Source: Sacculina carcini
Taxonomy: Eukaryota; Arthropoda; Thecostraca; Sacculinidae
Assembly (NCBI GenBank): GCA_916048095.2
Contig: OU696571.1
Coordinates: forward strand, 10,209,449 to 10,273,448
Length of the DNA: 64,000 nt
Direction of reading: 5' to 3'
Shown: piece after piece, positions 40,370 through 50,089 of the stretch
Layout of the letters: the number at the start of each line of letters is the position of its first letter
How positions within the stretch are numbered: position 1 is the stretch's first letter
Position numbers and translations under genes: made by a program
The notes under the pieces: generated by a model
Told to the model about the DNA's origin: nothing
What the model saw: the letters and a program-made list of their open reading frames with translations, nothing else
Database searches by the model: none

Positions 40370-40817
40370 GTGACAACTGCATCTGTTGTCAATCGCTTGC
40401 TGGCTCAGTTTGCGCATCATGGAATGCCAGAAGTTTTAGTCACCGATAACGGTCCTCAATTTGCCTCTGAAGAGTTTCGCCGATTCACTCGGTCTGCGGA
40501 CCTTGTTCATTTCACCTCTAGTCCCAGATATCCTCAGTCTAACGGCAAAGCTGAGAACGCGGTTCGTACTGTGAAGACGATACTCAAGAAGGCCGCGTCT
40601 GCGAACGAAAATCCTTTCTGGGCGTTTTTGATATGGAGGAATACTCCTAGCGAAGGCACCCGTATTCACCTTCTCAGATACTCTTTGGCCGTCAATTCCG
40701 CACTACTTTACTTTACTTGCCGAACTTTACTTCACTTTACTTGCTTTTACTTTACTTTACACGTCAATTGCCGCACTACTTTACTTTACTTAGCACTACG
40801 CACTACCTGTGCGTCGG
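40370..40817 (+). pseudogene. Gypsy-4 integrase, second part
   Basis: LLAQFAHHGMPEVLVTDNGP (second D), RYPQSNGKAENAVRTVKTIL (catalytic E) and WRNTPSEG are typical Gypsy integrase. From about 40,685 the sequence becomes ACTTTACTT-type repeats. Gypsy-5 inserts at 40,818. Confidence 0.85.
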
Positions 40818-41002
40818 TGTAGTAAAGTCAGAGGACAGCAGCACAACGTTTCACCTGTATTTTCATGCACCAGCTCTCAGCAATGAGACACCATCCTTCC
40901 ACAGACAACGCACACATCAAACTCTCTAACCTGCACTGGCTTCTCATGACCATCGCACACAAGCACATATCAACATACATGTAAATGCACACACACACAC
41001 AG

Positions 41003-41250
41003 GTTTTTATAAGCAGATGAAAGGAAGAGGACACAAGTATAAATTAAGGAAACCCCGTTGCAAAAAGGATATAAAGAAGTACAGCTTCCCATACAGAGCT
41101 ATAGATAGTTGGAATAAACTACCCACGGATATTGTCGAGAGTGAAAAAATATCAGAGTTTAAAAGTAAAATTGATAGGTTGAGAGACAGGTCAGCTCGAG
41201 CTTAAGCTCAAATCCTGTAGAACAACTCGGTGAGTACAACTCGGTGAGTA
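41003..41250 (+). mobile_element. 5'-truncated LINE 3' end
   Basis: YKLRKPRCKKDIKKYSFPYR, AIDSWNKLPTDIVES and FKSKIDRL match the C-terminal end of Jockey/CR1-like RT proteins (motif ..KYSF..R..WN.LP..V). The frame ends TAA at 41,203-41,205, and a short UTR with two ACAACTCGGTGAGT units follows. It was inserted in a CA microsatellite of the LTR. Confidence 0.75.
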
Positions 41251-41295
41251 CACACACATACACACACCAATATACACACCACTACCTGCCACAGC

Positions 41296-41626
41296 CAGAG
41301 CCGTAGCAGCCGCCCCCCGTACCCCCCGGCCGGGGGGGCCCGAGTGTTGAGGGGCCCCGTTGCTTCACGTATGACATTGAAATTTATCATATTATGTACA
41401 GCCTTTACTTTTTTGCTCAGATGTTTTCACCTGAGCTTGTATTATATGATTATGTATAATAAATAAATTCATTATTTGATAGTTTATTTATAATGGGGGC
41501 CCCAAGTGCTGCCTTCGGGAGGGGCCCCAAGGGCTGCCTTCGGGGGGGGGGGGGTAAGTGTTGCCTTTGGGAGGGGCCCCAAGTGTTGTCTTCGGGGGGG
41601 CCTCATAAGTCCTCGCAACGGCTCTG
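41296..41626. mobile_element. hAT-like MITE with GGGGCCCC-rich interior
   Basis: The ends are CAGAGCCGTAGC and the complement of CAGAGCCGTTGC. Flanks GCCACAGC/GCCTCAAC form an 8-bp TSD with two differences. The intact LTR copy at 45,775-46,177 lacks this segment. The right half contains four variants of a 30-35 bp unit GGGGCCCCAAGTGCTGCCTTCG. Confidence 0.75.
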
Positions 41627-41932
41627 GCCTCAACGCTCAAATGTAAGTCGGGCCGAGTCAGCAGGCTGACGCTGCAAACGTGCACACATTCGCACACAGA
41701 CATACATATGCACGCGAATACGATACTCACTCACACCGCTCTGGCTAGATATACATCACTCTAATATACTAACGCACACTCTCCCCTGATTTTATACAAA
41801 TAAAAAAAACGCAAGTTAACATAGGATAATAGAGGTAAGAAGAAAAGAAGCACAACATAAACATCAAGAGAACAAACCACAAAACGGAACGTTCGTGTCA
41901 AATAGTCATGATAACAATTATAGGACGCCGCG

Positions 41933-42438
41933 CTAACGCTTCTCAATCAGCTTCGCTGATCTGCGAGCCTGAAAACCCGGTAAAGCGTCACATGCCTCGC
42001 GACTCCGTCGATTAGGCAGAGTGAAGCACATTTCATCATCCGCCTTGTCGTCTAGAACTTCTGGTTGTTCAGCCTCGTCATGAGACTGATCACGAACTCG
42101 CAGATCGCGCACGTAGCGCGGAATGTTATCCACCTCCACAGATTGATGCGAAACCACACCAGTCACCACACCCTTACCGTACCTCTGATCACATCGCACG
42201 TTTGGTGGTTTCACCCACACCAAGTCTCCCTTCTTGTACAATCTTCTGATCCGCCCATCAGTGTTGACACCTTATCGATACCTCGCACTCTGATGGCGTA
42301 TTTGTACAATTCAGCGGCTGGACAACTGTCTGATCCGCTACCACGCGGCGTCACGTTATACAAGTATACTGCATCAGCCAGAGAACACCCTTTTCTAGCC
42401 TCTATAACCTTCACGGTTCGATGGTTACGCTCCACCAC
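41933..42438 (-). pseudogene. Gypsy-5 integrase C-terminal part
   Basis: Minus-strand frames MVERNHRTVKVIEARKGCSL and DAVYLYNVTPRGSGSDSCPA (third catalytic motif and following helix), then after a frameshift YKKGDLVWVKPPNVRCD..YGKGVVTGVV, the chromatin-side C-terminal domain. It ends near 41,933. Confidence 0.8.
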
Positions 42439-43150
42439 CCCGTTACCACTTGGTACATACGCACACCTGAACCTCAGTCTGACTCACCATCTTTCAGCAA
42501 AAGCCGAGAAGACTGAAAGCCGCATCGTTATGGCCGAAAAGCTCTTCCGGAGGTCCACGCTCGCAGAAAACACTCAAGTTGCTCGATGACACACGCGGCA
42601 TGCGGTTTGCATGCGCGACGGCCGCCATATTGCAAACCGTGACGGTCCACAATCCACCATGGTTAAGCACGACAATCTTTTCCAGTGGGTAATGTCGATA
42701 GCAACGCGTTGCCACACGCGATCCACCTCCAGATGACCAGATCTCCATTTTTCCGGTGATGGATCTACCGATTCACATATTTGGCACCGCTTCAGAGCCT
42801 CCCGTACCTCTCGCGAGCTCATATTCCGTCGAGTCCGTCTGACACACTGTAACGTCCCCCGAGCTCCAGGAGTTCCCATTAGATGATGAACATCACGAAC
42901 CACCTCTGCTGACGAGCACCCATCGTCTTCACACTCAGCAGTTCCGCACCCGACAAACGACGTTTTAGAGTCACTGAAGCAATCAGTTGATAGCTTCAGC
43001 CACCGTTGAGGCACGAGCGTCATGCCGTCCGCTCTGTTTAGCGCCGAAGCCACTAACGTAACTGAAAGATCCAGGTTGTATTCTTCCACCAACGCGGCCA
43101 CAATTTCAAGTATCCTTCTCAACAGCAGTTTTCCTGCAGCCTTCGTTCGC
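42439..43150 (-). pseudogene. Gypsy-5 RNase H end and integrase N-terminal/core
   Basis: NLDLSVTLVASALNRADGMT (end of RNase H), zinc region (HHLMGTPGARGTLQCVRR, KRCQICESVD), WQRVAIDITHWKRLSCLTMV (first D) and a damaged second motif. Frameshifts near 42,590 separate it from the next part. Confidence 0.82.
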
Positions 43151-44330
43151 AGTCGTCTCTTACCTGACAGTCAGTGACAGTCATTGACAATCAGTGACCC
43201 ATCGATGAACAGTCAGAGAATCGGTAACAATTTCGATCTTCCGCATCTTCCACACCAAGGCCATATTCAGTCCTTTTATCAGTGCGTCTGTAATTCCGCC
43301 ATGTTGTTGTGCGTCGCACTGTTAGATCTCAGTCAACTTGCATCCTCAATTATGTTACCGTCAACGTCAAGACAAACACCCATGGCGAGCGAACTCGCGT
43401 CAACCCAAACCTTCGCTTCGTGTCCTTCCACATTCCATCTGCCACTAAATGGATCCTTATCCTTTGCAACTCTCAGCACCTTCTTTAAACAAGTATTTAC
43501 GTGATCGTTCACATCTGGATCATCCCAGCCCTTCGTTTGTGCATTCGTGAGCCGCTTGATAAAAGCTACTGCCACCCTCAGCCATCCACACACGGGGTAG
43601 TGACCGAGTGATTTCCCACAACACAAAAACACAGATCTTCTTGTTATCCTTTCGGGCAATTCACAAACCTCCCCGTCTCTCCTCCACGACAGCGCACCAC
43701 CCTCTCCCCACACTCTCATTCCCTAGATCTCATTCTCATTGTCGCGCAATATCAGTCACCTTCACACTTGCCTTGCAAACGAGTCCATATCGGTTCAAGT
43801 GAGTCTCAACTCGCTCCACTTTGACAACATCCTCATTCACCAAGATATCGTCAAAGTAAGCCGAAGTCACTCTCTCAACTACGGGGTCGGCTGACAACAC
43901 AAACTGCAGCACAGCTCTCATGACTAACGGCGAGACGTTCAATCCAAACGCCAGATGCATAATACCTTTGACCCTTCACAATCACCGTCTGATATGGCCA
44001 CCATCTTATCAGACACCCGAATCTGCAAGTAGGCTTTTTCAAATCAATCGTTGACATGTTCCTGCCCTGTCGTCTCCATTCACGCACTGGATCTGCGCAC
44101 ACATCAGCGTCTCTAGTGTGTGCCTCAATGTGCTCGTTCAGTCTATCACTGGTCTCACTATGTTTCTTTGTGGCACCGCCATCAGCGGGACAAGACCTTT
44201 TGCAGGACCATGCTTCCGCTCATCATATGGAATCAGCCACCCCACTCGTATCCACTCTTCCAGTTCCTCCTCAAATGCATACCGGACATCGTGCGACATA
44301 GAATACTGCCCGAAGCAATTGTACAACACC
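43151..44330 (-). pseudogene. Gypsy-5 reverse transcriptase and RNase H, broken
   Basis: From right to left: EEELEEWIRVGWLIPYDE, VPLMAVPQRNIVRPVID, NMSTIDLKKPT, LNVSPLVMRAVLQFVL, YFDDILV (catalytic YxDD) and RNase H with WVDASSLAMGVCLDVDGNII. At least four frame changes are needed. The combination of YFDD and a short RNase H is unlike the other Gypsy copies in the window. Confidence 0.82.
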
Positions 44331-44910
44331 CCGGGCTCTTCAGCATCTGACCACTTCCACTAAGCCGTCCACGTGCGTTTGACAGGGTCAAAAACCACAA
44401 CAAAATCATTCTCTTCAGTCCAAACAATTTTTGCATGCGAGCTTGGAGCACAGTCCACTCTGTTCGGCTTGCCATCACGTTTTCAGCACAGTGCTCATGA
44501 ACTGCAAGGCTCAAGTCACCGTCACATTCATCTGGAACCTTATCTCTAGCACCGAGACACACCCCTAACGTAGGACGACTCACTACCACAAGACATTGGG
44601 CTCCGAAACGAACAACACGCGAGGAGCTTACCGTCACACCCCCCAACATTTCAACACCGTTCATCCCCATGATCAACTCGAAACCAAAAGGTCGAATGGC
44701 CACCACCAATACTTTCACCAGTCGCACCCCATCCACTCCATCTATACATACTCTCACATTTCCAATCCCTTTGCACATTTGCCGCTGCCCTGACATTGTC
44801 ACCATTCCTGTTTCTATGGGTCTGAATTCACTACAGATAGAGACATAAGCTACAATTATCGAACGTCCAGTGTCCAACAATGCTGTCGTCCGCTCGCCGT
44901 TGACACACAT
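44331..44910 (-). pseudogene. Gypsy-5 aspartic protease region
   Basis: MCVNGERTTALLDTGRSIIV contains the D-T-G active site. It is followed by VRLVKVLVVAIRPFGFELIM and GMNGVEMLGG, a retropepsin fold end. It begins directly beside the Gag frame. Confidence 0.8.
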
Positions 44911-44933
44911 TTAAACAGTAGGAAGCGCAGAAT

Positions 44934-45740
44934 TTAGAGGGCGGGAGAAGACGCTTGCGCAAACGGCCTCTCCCCTTCGTCGTTTCCCGAACCTTCTCGA
45001 GAAAAATGTCCGACTTCATTGCAGCGATGACACCACACCACACTGCCACGGGACACAGCGCCTGTCCTCATTGTTTTTCCACTAGAGCTCACAGCTCCAT
45101 CCCGACAATGTCTGGCAAAATGTCCTGATCCGCCACAAGCAAAACAACGTAGCTGAGTATTCCTGTTGATTGGCGCAGTCGCTGTTCGAGCACCAAGTCC
45201 TGATTGCACAAATGACGTCTGAGGGTCCTCCTGCAGCAGAATGCAAGCACGAGCCAGAACTTGATAAGTGTCGAGGACTTCCACGCGTGAGCCCACTTTC
45301 AAAAGCTGACGCACATGGGAAGGCAGCCCTGGAGCAAACGAGCACATGACGTTGTCTCTGGTACGCCACTGAAGAGCGCAACCAAACGTCTCAAATCCGC
45401 CAGATATATGTCCGTTGACTCGCCAGAGTACAGTTTGTGGTGCGTGAACTGTCCATAGGCGGTAAACCGGTCCGTGCCAAATTCAGCTTTCAACTCAGCT
45501 TTTAGTTTGTCCCAATTAACCCGATCGGGGGGTTCATCTGCTGGAACACCGCAAACGCCCTGTCACGCTCCTGTCACACGCAGGGTAATGCCAGCTGCGA
45601 CATCGTCCACATTTTTTAGCTGACGTACGAGCTCTACTTATTCCAGCCATTCCGAAACATCTTGTTTCCCGGAGCCGTCAAACTCGGGGATGAGATTGAT
45701 ATCAAACTTTGACTGCGATCCACTCGATTGATCAGCACTA
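44934..45740 (-). pseudogene. gag: Gypsy-5 Gag
   Basis: KAEFGTDRFTAYGQFTHHKL and YLADLRRLVALFSG (capsid-like), then after a frameshift RQLLKVGSRVEVLDTYQVLA and two zinc knuckles: CFACGGSGHFARHC (complete CX2CX4HX4C) and CHRCNEVGHFSREG, whose last Cys is replaced by Gly. The probable start is near an ATG around 45,745 (MSSADQS on the minus strand) close to the LTR. Confidence 0.83.
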
Positions 45741-45774
45741 CTCATGATTGAATCAGTAAAAAACTGAAACAGCT

Positions 45775-45943
45775 TGTAGTAAAGTCAGATGACAGCAACA
45801 CAACGTTTCTCCTGTATTTTCATTCATCAGCGCTCAGCAATGAAACACCATCCTTCCACAGACAACGCAAACATCGAACTCTCTCACCTGTACCGGCTTC
45901 TTATGACCACCGCACACAAGCACACATCAGCATACATGTAAAT

Positions 45944-46004
<61 letters not shown>

Positions 46005-46177
46005 CCAACATATACACCACTACCTGACACAACACTCAAATGCAAGTCGAGCCGAGTCAGCAAGCTGACGCTGCAAACATGCACAGACTTGCACATATAT
46101 ATACATATGCACGCGAATACGACACTCACTCACACCGCTCTGGCTAGATATACATCACTCTAATATACTAACGCACA
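45775..46177 (-). repeat. Gypsy-5 5' LTR (uninterrupted copy)
   Basis: 403 bp with TG...CA ends in both orientations and an internal CA microsatellite (45,943-46,010). It is followed by the TSD GTCGG. Confidence 0.88.
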
Positions 46178-46182
46178 GTCGG

Positions 46183-46613
46183 CAGGTGCTCTTGCCCATG
46201 CTGGCGGAAGGCGTTCAGGAAAGTTTGCATCGTTAGCGAGTTCGTCAGCAGATCGTTCACGGTGCCAGTCCTGGTGTTCGTCCTCTACCACCGATAGTTG
46301 TTGGTTCAGCTGTACGAATGTGCCTGCCAGGGTCCAAGTTATGATCGCCGGGCGTATGCGTCAAAGCTTTGCCTTTTCGGTTATATATTGTGGAACTGAA
46401 TGGCACTCGGTACCGACGCAACCGGCAACAACTGTTGGCTACAGGGAGACTCCTCCACTGATTGTCACTTCAACTCTTCCTGCCTCACCCGCTCCGCCAC
46501 CAGTCCATTCTGTCAGCCCCCCTGCTGCGGATGCTGCTAGTTCTGTTTCGTGCCGCTGAGCCGATCCACCCGCGAGCGGCGTCCTCCAGCTTACCTAGCT
46601 GATTATGTTCACT
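46183..46613 (+). pseudogene. Gypsy-4 integrase C-terminal end
   Basis: Frames corresponding to the GPY/F-like C-terminal domain (SKLWSPGV..., NGTRYRRNRQQLL) and a final RERRPPAYLADYVH with TGA near 46,611. Frameshifts are present. A purine-rich GAGGAAAGGAGA (46,654-46,665) follows as the polypurine tract. Confidence 0.75.
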
Positions 46614-46665
46614 GAATTTTCGTTGTTTTTTTCTCGTTCATTTTTGTGTTTGTGAGGAAAGGAGA

Positions 46666-46761
46666 TGTCGCGTACGCTTATGTTGAGTGTATGTCGTCGA
46701 GTGCTCACGTGTGTTCGTATGGCTGTATGTGTGTATGCGCGAGTGTGCATTACTCATCCGG

Positions 46762-46813
<52 letters not shown>

Positions 46814-46913
46814 CAGTGTATGTTTAATGTGTTCAATGTAGAGGGCGCTACAGATTGTGAGGCATGGCTTTGCGGCCGTCAGGCAGTCAGTCGCACACGC
46901 TATATTCACACGC
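46666..46913 (+). repeat. Gypsy-4 3' LTR
   Basis: Begins TGTCGCGTACGC right after the polypurine tract and shares GTTCAGTGTATG, CATCCGGCTAGTGTGTG and AGGGCGCTACAGATTGTGA with 38,853-39,132. The divergence is visible, so the element is older than Gypsy-1 and Gypsy-2. The right end is approximate. Confidence 0.78.
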
Positions 46914-46924
46914 TACATTCTCCG

Positions 46925-47240
46925 TAAAGACCTCAAGTAAATTAGGACATATCCGCTAAATTACTGCTATCAACCGAACTTGTAAACATTCCCAGAAATT
47001 GTTCCACTCGAAAACATATCTACCATACTTTGGAATGTCAATCTTCGGAGGCTTCATACTGATGTCAATGGCCACTCCACAAGACGTCGACAACTCCTTT
47101 TCATTATTGGCGTCTTGAATAAACTCGCTAGCCTTTGTGGCTACTCTCATAACCGCTTCGCGGAACACTGAAGCTTCGCTGATGATATCATCTAACTGTG
47201 CATCACTCGCATGCACTTCTTGTTAAACCCCGACTGCATC
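46925..47240 (-). pseudogene. gag: BEL gag N-terminus, antisense
   Basis: The minus-strand frame ending at 46,956 reads ISEASVFREAVMRVATKASE, then PPKIDIPKYGRYVFEWNNFW, the LPKFDG-like/W..FWD motif of BEL/Pao Gag. It is cut near 46,925 by the Gypsy-4 LTR. Confidence 0.72.
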
Positions 47241-47399
47241 GTCCAAAACTGCTGTTTGTCAAACTCGGACAAAACCTGGCCCAGTTAAAAACATTTTTCA
47301 GATGAGTGATCGTCCAAAATGTACGTCCACAATCTATCCCTGGCGAAACGCTGTGAGGGCGATGTGATCTTCAAAAAGATCGAAATGGTTGTCGCGTAT

Positions 47400-47680
47400 G
47401 AATATTCGCTAATTGTATAGGGAGCGGGCACGGTACCGTGAATACCAGTCAAACTCAGAGTTGACGACCTGAAAGCGGTTCATTACCCAAAGTGCATGCG
47501 GTATATACTGCAAGCTGCAACCTCACGGTTTAGGGTTGTACGTGACGTCACGGCTAGTGTGCGCAACAAGGTGAATATGTGTGTGCGATAGCTGACATGC
47601 ATTCGCGGCTAACAGTGTGATAATTTTGCAACATGACCAACAACAGTGGAAACAGTGAAAACAATATACAAATAACATGC
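47400..47680 (-). repeat. LTR-B-related LTR, antisense
   Basis: The minus-strand equivalent of TACCGTGAATACC..TCAAACTCAGAG and TTCGCTAAT..GGGAGCGGGCACGGTACCG matches LTR-B at about 770-955 (for example CGGTACCGCTCCCGCTCCCT). It lies just upstream, in antisense, of the BEL gag at 46,956-47,216, consistent with a 5' LTR. Confidence 0.72.
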
Positions 47681-48144
47681 ATACATATATGTATATGTTT
47701 TAAAACCTAATGAACACATAATACAAAATGGCAAAACTAAGGATGTTTATGTAATTGACATATTAATGTATAATAAAACAGTTTACAACCCAACCAAAAC
47801 TCTCCCGATACTTGTGTCACAATTGTCACACCCTTCAAAAATGACAAAGCGAAGCAACAAATGATATTATTTAAGCGAAAAGCGTCCACCACCATAAGGT
47901 GCTGGACGCTTTTCGCCTGGCAGATTAATTTCATGGTTGTGAACTCATGGTTATTGGACCGAAAGATTATATATGCTATATCGTAATGGATTTTATAAGC
48001 CAGCGTGTTTTGGAAACTATCACAATTTATGGCACGGGCCCAGTGAGGCCGGGACCTCGACCCATGCTCCTAGCTGGTTCTGCAGCTGGACAAGATGTTC
48101 TAAGTCAGTGGCTTCCAAACTTTTGCAGGCTGGCGCCCCCTTGG
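47681..48144. other. Gene-free stretch
   Basis: Includes a GGTGCTGGACGCTTTTCGCC inverted pair around 47,880-47,920 and a CAGTGGCTTCCAAACTTTTG (48,105) DNA-transposon-like end. No coding sense. Confidence 0.35.
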
Positions 48145-48201
48145 CTAGAGATGCGACCTCGAAAAAAACGTGTTTTGAAGAGTCATGCAAATAATTCAAA
48201 A
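48145..48201 (+). mobile_element. hAT terminus fragment related to 24,091
   Basis: TAGAGATGCGACC then AAAAAAACGTG and AGTCATGCAAATAATTCAAA parallel the left end of the 24,091-25,674 element in compressed form. The other end is missing. Confidence 0.6.
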
Positions 48202-48344
48202 CCAACTGCTCATCAGAATCATACTCTGATCTGTCTCTGGTACTAGGTTCCGTGTTTTCTGGAACATTTGGACTGAACTTGACTAACCTCACTTTCCTCA
48301 CATTTCTAGACTCTGGGAAATACACCATATATGAAGGACTCTCC
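48202..48344 (-). pseudogene. Copia fragment downstream of integrase, antisense
   Basis: The minus-strand frame KESPSYMVYFPESRNVRKVR follows on directly from the Copia segment that ends VGYDK at about 50,090; the two are separated only by a LINE. The sense stops at the hAT fragment. The RT-RNase H part is missing. Confidence 0.8.
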
Positions 48345-48351
48345 TTGTCAT

Positions 48352-50082
48352 TTGTCATTTGTAGACCATTCCATCTTAAGCCAAGATCTCGCTCATGCTG
48401 GTCTTCCCTCTAGTGCACATTCTCTTCTTACATCTTACCTCACTAACCGATCTTACTCAGTCCGATGCAGCTCAACTACCTCATCGTCTGTCCTTCTCAC
48501 TTCTGGAGTGCCACAAGGCTCGCACCTTGGTCCTCTCCTCTTCAATCTCTATGTCTCATCCTTATGCTTAATCTTGCGCCGCTATCCTATTGCGTACCAT
48601 ATTTATGCTGACGACGTCCAAATATTCTTTCCCCTCACTTTATCTTCCTCATGTCTAGTTTCTGAACTTCTTAATGATATATCTTCTTGGGCTGTCTCAA
48701 GGAAACATGTCCTCAATCATTCAAAGACTGAATATCTTGTATTTCACCCTCCTAGACTCACCCCTCACAATATTAATCTTCCTCTTGCCTCCCAGATTCA
48801 CAACTTGGTAGTTATATTCGATCCATCACTTTGCTTCTCAAGTCATTTCTCTCAGCTCACTCGCTCGTTTAATCATTCGCCAATTTTATCCTATCCGTGC
48901 TTTTATTGATGAAGCATCTGCCAACCAATTAGGCAATTCCTACATCCTCTCAAAAATTGATTACTGCAACTCTCTCTTCTTTCATCTTCCTTTTAAATCT
49001 GTCCGCCCACTTCAATCTGTGATTAATTTAGCATGTCGATTTGTTTTGCGACTTCCTCCTAAAACTCCTACATCATCCCACCTCCGGCAGCTTGGCTGGC
49101 TTCCTGCTCTTTCACGGATTCGATTCAAAATTTTCTGTTTGACATTCAAATTGATTCATTCTCAATCTTCCCCATTGTATCTTCGTTCTCTTCTCATACC
49201 CAGCGTTCGCTCTGATAGTCGCCATCGTAAGCCTTTAGTTAGTCCTCCCGCTATCAATTTATCTCTCTGGTCGTCCAAATCTTATACATTTTATTCTCCT
49301 CGTATATATAACTCGCTTCCCTCACACATCCTTGAAAAAACGTCTCTCAAGTCTTTCTATGTCGCCTTGCACAAACACCTACTTGAATCTGCTTGATCTA
49401 ACCTACCCTGTAATCTGTTTCCGTTATCTTCCAGCTCTTATCCTCATTGTGATCTACTGTGTTTGGCTGGTTGACTCACTTCGGTCTGGTAAATTGTCTG
49501 GTCAGGAGAATTCCTGCTACTGGTACTGTGTAGCCCAGTACAACCAGTCTCATAGTCGAGTGGTCGGCGACTAAACCGGCTCCCCCACTGGTTCCCACCA
49601 GTGAGGAGGGTGGCTAGACACCCAGGAGGACTAAAAATAGAACCTGTCCAAGGGCGGAAGAGCTACTCGCTAGCCAACGGCCATCTAGCATTTATTTTTA
49701 TTATTTTATATCCTATGCTTTTTAATTCTATATCCCACTATAAATTTTCTCTCTTTCCATTGTATGCTCTATTACATTACATTATTCATATATGTATATG
49801 TGTATGCATGTGTATGTGTATATATGTGAGTGTGTATGTGTTTGTGTGCATGTGTTAGTGTGTATGTGTTTGTGTGTATGTATGTATGTATGTGTTCAAT
49901 TTTGCTAGCACCCATGTACTTTCTGTCGATTTGTGCTCCATATTTTTGTCCCCATAGCCCCAAGTTAGCCAGTAGCGCAACACCGCTCTGTGTCTACACT
50001 TTATTACTCAGCTCCTGCTCGCGCCTTTTTCCTCGAAAGTGCGCTATATCAAATACATGTTGTTGTTGTTTGTTGTTGTTGT
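48352..50082 (+). mobile_element. CR1/L2-like LINE, 5'-truncated, in Copia; TSD TTGTCAT
   Basis: The 7-bp direct repeat TTGTCAT (48,345-48,351 and 50,083-50,089) flanks the insert. The 3' end carries (TTG)n, as does the second copy ending near 63,778. The RT frame enters at VDHSILSQDLAHAGL, so truncation lies within the RT domain, as is common for LINEs. Confidence 0.88.
48358..49396 (+). pseudogene. LINE reverse transcriptase C-terminal half
   Basis: SYSVRCSSTTSSSVLLTSGVPQGSHLGPLLF (motif around GVPQGS), YHIYADDVQIFF (catalytic YADD), NHSKTEYLVFHPPRL, then after a frameshift near 48,890 KIDYCNSLFFHLPFK, CRFVLRLPPKTPTSSHLRQL and the usual C-terminal YNSLPSHI...HLLESA, ending TGA at 49,394-49,396. 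Two breaks, a TGA after SYPCFY and a frame change, separate the halves. Confidence 0.88.
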
Positions 50083-50089
50083 TTGTCAT

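Larger units (their letters stand above)
40818..41778 (-). repeat. Gypsy-5 3' LTR, enlarged by two insertions
   Basis: 40,818-41,002 and 41,627-41,778 match the 403-bp LTR at 45,775-46,177. Between them lie a LINE fragment in the CA run and a hAT MITE. Confidence 0.87.
40818..46177 (-). mobile_element. Gypsy-5, complete antisense element with nested insertions, TSD GTCGG
   Basis: Terminal repeats 40,818-41,778 and 45,775-46,177 both start TGTAGTAAAGTC and end CTAACGCACA on the plus strand. The left copy is enlarged by a LINE fragment and a MITE. GTCGG occurs at 40,813-40,817 and 46,178-46,182, a perfect 5-bp TSD. Minus-strand genes read gag, protease, RT, RNase H, integrase from right to left. 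It sits inside Gypsy-4. Confidence 0.9.

Noticed and set aside
47880-47920. Short inverted pair AAGCGTCCACCACC / GGTGCTGGACGCTT as a terminator or small RNA
   Set aside because: An isolated short hairpin with no promoter or conservation evidence.
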